Under the pieces are notes generated by a model. That model made no database searches and was not told where the DNA came from. It saw nothing but the letters and a program-made list of their open reading frames with translations. Both the position numbers and the translations under genes were made by a program. Shown one piece after another: positions 5,295 to 7,592 of a DNA stretch of 7,592 nt. Each line of letters starts with the position of its first letter. Positions within the stretch are counted from its first letter, which is position 1. The DNA is from Firmicutes bacterium UBA1191 (GTDB lineage Bacteria > Bacillota > Clostridia > Peptostreptococcales > Anaerovoracaceae), in the NCBI GenBank assembly GCA_002310095.1, contig DBYH01000001.1:1-7592 (forward strand). Direction: 5' to 3'.

Positions 5295-5954
5295 ATGGCT
5301 TACACCGATAAAACATGTAAGGAATTCATATACTCAGTAGCAAGCAAGGAACCGATTCCGGGCGGCGGCAGCGTCGCCGCTCTGGTCGGCGCCTTAGGAG
5401 CTTCACTCAGCGCCATGGTGGCTGAGCTCACCGTGGGCAAGAAGAAGTACATAGGCGTCGCAGCTGAGATGGAAAAGAACATCGAAGAGATCATGCAGAT
5501 CCAGGAGGATCTCATTGAACTGGTCCAGAAGGACATCGACAACTTCGAGCCGCTTGCAAAGCTCTACAAGATGAAGTCCAATGACCCGGAAGAGAAGAAG
5601 AGGATCAGCGCTGCCAAGCAGGAGGCTCTTCACACGGCCTGCCAGGTTCCGATGGAGATCATCATCAAGTGCGGCAGGGCAATCGAGCTCGCCCAGGAAT
5701 TCGCCATCAAAGGGAACAAGGTCGTCATCGCGGACTCCGGCTCAAGCGCCGTGCTCTGCAAGGCGGCCATGCAGGCAGCCAGCTTCAATATCTACATCAA
5801 CACCAACATGATGAAGGACAAGGAACTGGCCAAGAAGATAAACGGCGAGTGCACCTCGAGAATCGTCTACTACGGCGCCCTCGCTGATTCCGTATTCGGA
5901 TACACGACCAACACACTTATCAATACAGTAATAGAGACAGGAGAAACTTTCTGA
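5295..5954 (+). CDS. fchA: Cyclodeaminase/cyclohydrolase family protein, probable methenyl-tetrahydrofolate cyclohydrolase
   Basis: The 219-residue product matches the cyclodeaminase domain of formiminotransferase-cyclodeaminase as a stand-alone protein. Seen: PIPGGGSVAALVGALGASL (20-38), the folate-binding glycine motif of the family; a helical middle (about 55-135); and VVIADSGSSAVLCKAAMQAA (143-162) followed by FNIYIN. Proteins of this type in clostridia (FchA) hydrolyse 5,10-methenyl-THF to 10-formyl-THF, while others act on 5-formimino-THF. The location inside a purine operon favours a role in supplying 10-formyl-THF for the GAR and AICAR formylation steps, but sequence alone does not separate the two activities. 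The stop TGA shares its A with the purF ATG (TGATG), indicating translational coupling. The product is soluble, with no signal peptide. Confidence 0.88.
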   Translation: MAYTDKTCKEFIYSVASKEPIPGGGSVAALVGALGASLSAMVAELTVGKKKYIGVAAEMEKNIEEIMQIQEDLIELVQKDIDNFEPLAKLYKMKSNDPEEKKRISAAKQEALHTACQVPMEIIIKCGRAIELAQEFAIKGNKVVIADSGSSAVLCKAAMQAASFNIYINTNMMKDKELAKKINGECTSRIVYYGALADSVFGYTTNTLINTVIETGETF

Positions 5955-7378
5955 TGGGTGGATATTTCGGAGCAGTCTCCACAAGAGACATCACAATGGA
6001 CGTTTTCTATGGAACGGATTATCATTCCCACCTTGGAACACGCAGGGGAGGAATGGCGCTTTATGATCCGGAGGTGGGATTTCAGAGAGAGATCCACAAC
6101 ATAGAGAACTCGCCATTCAGAACAAAATTTGAAAACGCGATCGGCTCCATGCACGGCATCGCCGGCATAGGAACCATCAGTGATACAGATCCTCAGCCCC
6201 TGATCATAAGATCGAATCTGGGCACCTACGCTTTGGTTTTCGTAGGGAGGATCAACAACCAGGATACGCTGGTGAAGCAGTATCTGGCCTTCAGCGGAGG
6301 ACACTTCGAGGAGATGAGCGGCGGACGCATCAATTCCGCGGAGATCCTCGCCTCCATGATCGACCAGAAGAGCGACTTCGTCAGCGGCATCAGATTTGCC
6401 CAGGACGCCATCGAGGGTTCGGCCTCCATCATGATACTCAAGGAAGACGGAACGATAGTGGCAGCCAGGGACAAATACGGCAGAACGCCTATGCTCATAG
6501 GAAAGGATGAGAACGGACACAGCATTTCCTTTGAATCCTTTGCTTATGAGAAACTGGGATACGAAACAGTATATGAGCTTGGCGCCGGAGAAATCGTGGA
6601 AGTCAAGGCGGACAGTATCAGAACCCTCTCACCGGCTACCGGCAAGACCTGCATTTGCGCATTCCTATGGACTTATTTCGGGTACCCGAACTCGACTTAC
6701 GAAGGCGTCAACGTCGAGCGCATGAGAAATCTCAACGGACATATCATGGCCAGAGAAGAGGCGGCCCACGGCGGAGTGCCGGAGGTTGATCACGTCTGCG
6801 GCGTGCCGGATTCGGGAATCGCCCACGCCATCGGATACTCCAACGAGTGCCATCAGGATTACGGCAGGGTATTTGTAAAATACACTCCTACGTGGCCGCG
6901 CAGCTTCATGCCTATGTCTCATGAAGAGCGCAGCAGGGTGGCGAAGATGAAGCAGGTTCCAGTAAAACCGCTGATCGAGGACATGAAACTGCTCCTCGTC
7001 GACGACAGCATCGTCAGAGGCACCCAGCTTCAGGAAACGGTTGAGTTCCTATATGAGCACGGGGCTAAGGAAGTTCACATGAGATCGGCGTGCCCTCCGA
7101 TCATGTACGCGTGTAAGTATCTGAACTTCACGAGGCAGACTCCGGAGAGAGACCTGATCGCCAGGAAGACGATCCTGGAACTCGAAGGTGAAGAGGGCGA
7201 CAAGCACATCGAGGAATACAGCGACGGCAGAACGGAAAGAGGCAAAGCCCTCCGCAAGGCCATCAGCGAGAAACTCGGATTCGACTCTCTGGACTACCAG
7301 AACATAGACGGCATACTTGAGGCCATCGGCCTCGACAGCGACTGCGTCTGCACATACTGCTGGAACGGAAAGGAATAA
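5954..7378 (+). CDS. purF: Amidophosphoribosyltransferase homologue (PurF) lacking the glutaminase cysteine
   Basis: The 474-residue product has the PurF layout: N-terminal Ntn-type domain (about 1-225), then a phosphoribosyltransferase domain (about 230-470). PurF normally makes phosphoribosylamine from PRPP and glutamine. The PRPP motif LLLVDDSIVRGTQ (346-358) is intact, and GVPDSG (283-288) and FVKYTPTWPRSFM (307-319) match the PRTase core and flexible loop. In the N-terminal domain the start reads MGGYFGAVS, so Gly2 replaces the nucleophile cysteine; by-eye alignment also gives Ser76 for the substrate-binding Arg, Val97 for the oxyanion Asn and Ser128 for the binding Asp. Cys233 or 235, Cys387, Cys466 and Cys469 fit the four [4Fe-4S] ligands of Bacillus-type PurF. 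I recall similar proteins in Lachnospiraceae annotated as PurF. Start: AGGAG (5939-5943), overlap of one base with fchA. Glutamine-dependent activity is doubtful; the PRTase role is likely. Confidence 0.88.
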   Translation: MGGYFGAVSTRDITMDVFYGTDYHSHLGTRRGGMALYDPEVGFQREIHNIENSPFRTKFENAIGSMHGIAGIGTISDTDPQPLIIRSNLGTYALVFVGRINNQDTLVKQYLAFSGGHFEEMSGGRINSAEILASMIDQKSDFVSGIRFAQDAIEGSASIMILKEDGTIVAARDKYGRTPMLIGKDENGHSISFESFAYEKLGYETVYELGAGEIVEVKADSIRTLSPATGKTCICAFLWTYFGYPNSTYEGVNVERMRNLNGHIMAREEAAHGGVPEVDHVCGVPDSGIAHAIGYSNECHQDYGRVFVKYTPTWPRSFMPMSHEERSRVAKMKQVPVKPLIEDMKLLLVDDSIVRGTQLQETVEFLYEHGAKEVHMRSACPPIMYACKYLNFTRQTPERDLIARKTILELEGEEGDKHIEEYSDGRTERGKALRKAISEKLGFDSLDYQNIDGILEAIGLDSDCVCTYCWNGKE

Positions 7379-7383
7379 CATAA

Positions 7384-7592
7384 ATGAAGGATTCAAGATC
7401 TGACGCCTACGCTGCCGCCGGAGTGGACATCACAGCCGGCTACCAGGCAGTTGAACTCATGAAGAAGCACATAGCCAGAACCAGAACTCCCGGAGTCTGT
7501 TCGGACATCGGCGGATTCGGCGGCATGTTCGAGCTGGACCTGACGGGCATTTCCAGGCCAATTCTGGTCAGCGGCACCGACGGCGTCGGCAC
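7384..7592 (+). CDS. purM: Phosphoribosylformylglycinamidine cyclo-ligase (AIR synthetase), N-terminal part
   Basis: The window ends after 69 complete codons. Seen: YAAAGVDITAGYQAVELMK (9-27), PGVCSDIGGFGGMF (38-51) and ILVSGTDGVGT (59-69), the conserved N-terminal PurM segments that include the ATP-binding glycine-rich region. PurM closes the imidazole ring, turning FGAM into AIR. The ATG lies five bases after the purF stop, with AAAGGA (7369-7374) inside the purF end as ribosome binding site, so it is part of the same operon. The rest of the gene, about 270 residues in this family, is outside the window. Confidence 0.95.
   Translation, partial: MKDSRSDAYAAAGVDITAGYQAVELMKKHIARTRTPGVCSDIGGFGGMFELDLTGISRPILVSGTDGVG

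Noticed and set aside
5870..6520. 216-codon minus-strand reading frame opposite purF
   Set aside because: It is a shadow of the strongly conserved purF coding sequence and has no family features.

Overview
The window looks like chromosomal DNA from a Gram-positive anaerobe of the class Clostridia. Evidence: the ribosomal gene order rpsM-rpsK-rpsD-rpoA-rplQ, strong AGGAGG-type ribosome binding sites, frequent AGA/AGG arginine codons, and Clostridia-type variants of S4, PurE, PurC and PurF. I cannot name a genus. All genes I accept are on the + strand. I see no mobile elements, CRISPR, tRNA or rRNA.

Region 1 (1-2620) is the 3' end of the large ribosomal protein operon: the tail of S13, then S11, S4, the RNA polymerase alpha subunit (GTG start) and L17. 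It is closed by a GC-rich intrinsic terminator with a GAAA loop. Just before that terminator lies a second hairpin that reads as a terminator on the opposite strand.

Region 2 (2621-3670) holds two small accessory genes. One is an XRE-type helix-turn-helix protein with its own promoter; a terminator-like hairpin plus T-run lies inside its coding sequence, before the stop codon. The other is a 169-residue, mostly helical protein of unknown function.

Region 3 (3671-3956) is an intergenic stretch with two tandem heptamer repeats, a possible pair of competing hairpins, an extended -10 promoter, and a perfect 10-bp inverted repeat that straddles this promoter and overlaps the purE ribosome binding site.

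Region 4 (3957-7592) is a de novo purine operon: purE, purC, an fchA-like cyclohydrolase, a purF homologue and the start of purM. PurF would make phosphoribosylamine, PurM closes the first imidazole ring, PurE and PurC carry AIR to SAICAR, and FchA can supply the 10-formyl-tetrahydrofolate used by the two formyl-transfer steps, whose genes are outside the window. The most notable point is that the PurF homologue lacks the glutaminase nucleophile cysteine and other glutaminase residues, yet keeps the PRPP-binding motif and likely iron-sulfur cysteines. It may therefore use free ammonia or a separate glutaminase. PurE and PurC also have non-textbook active-site signatures.
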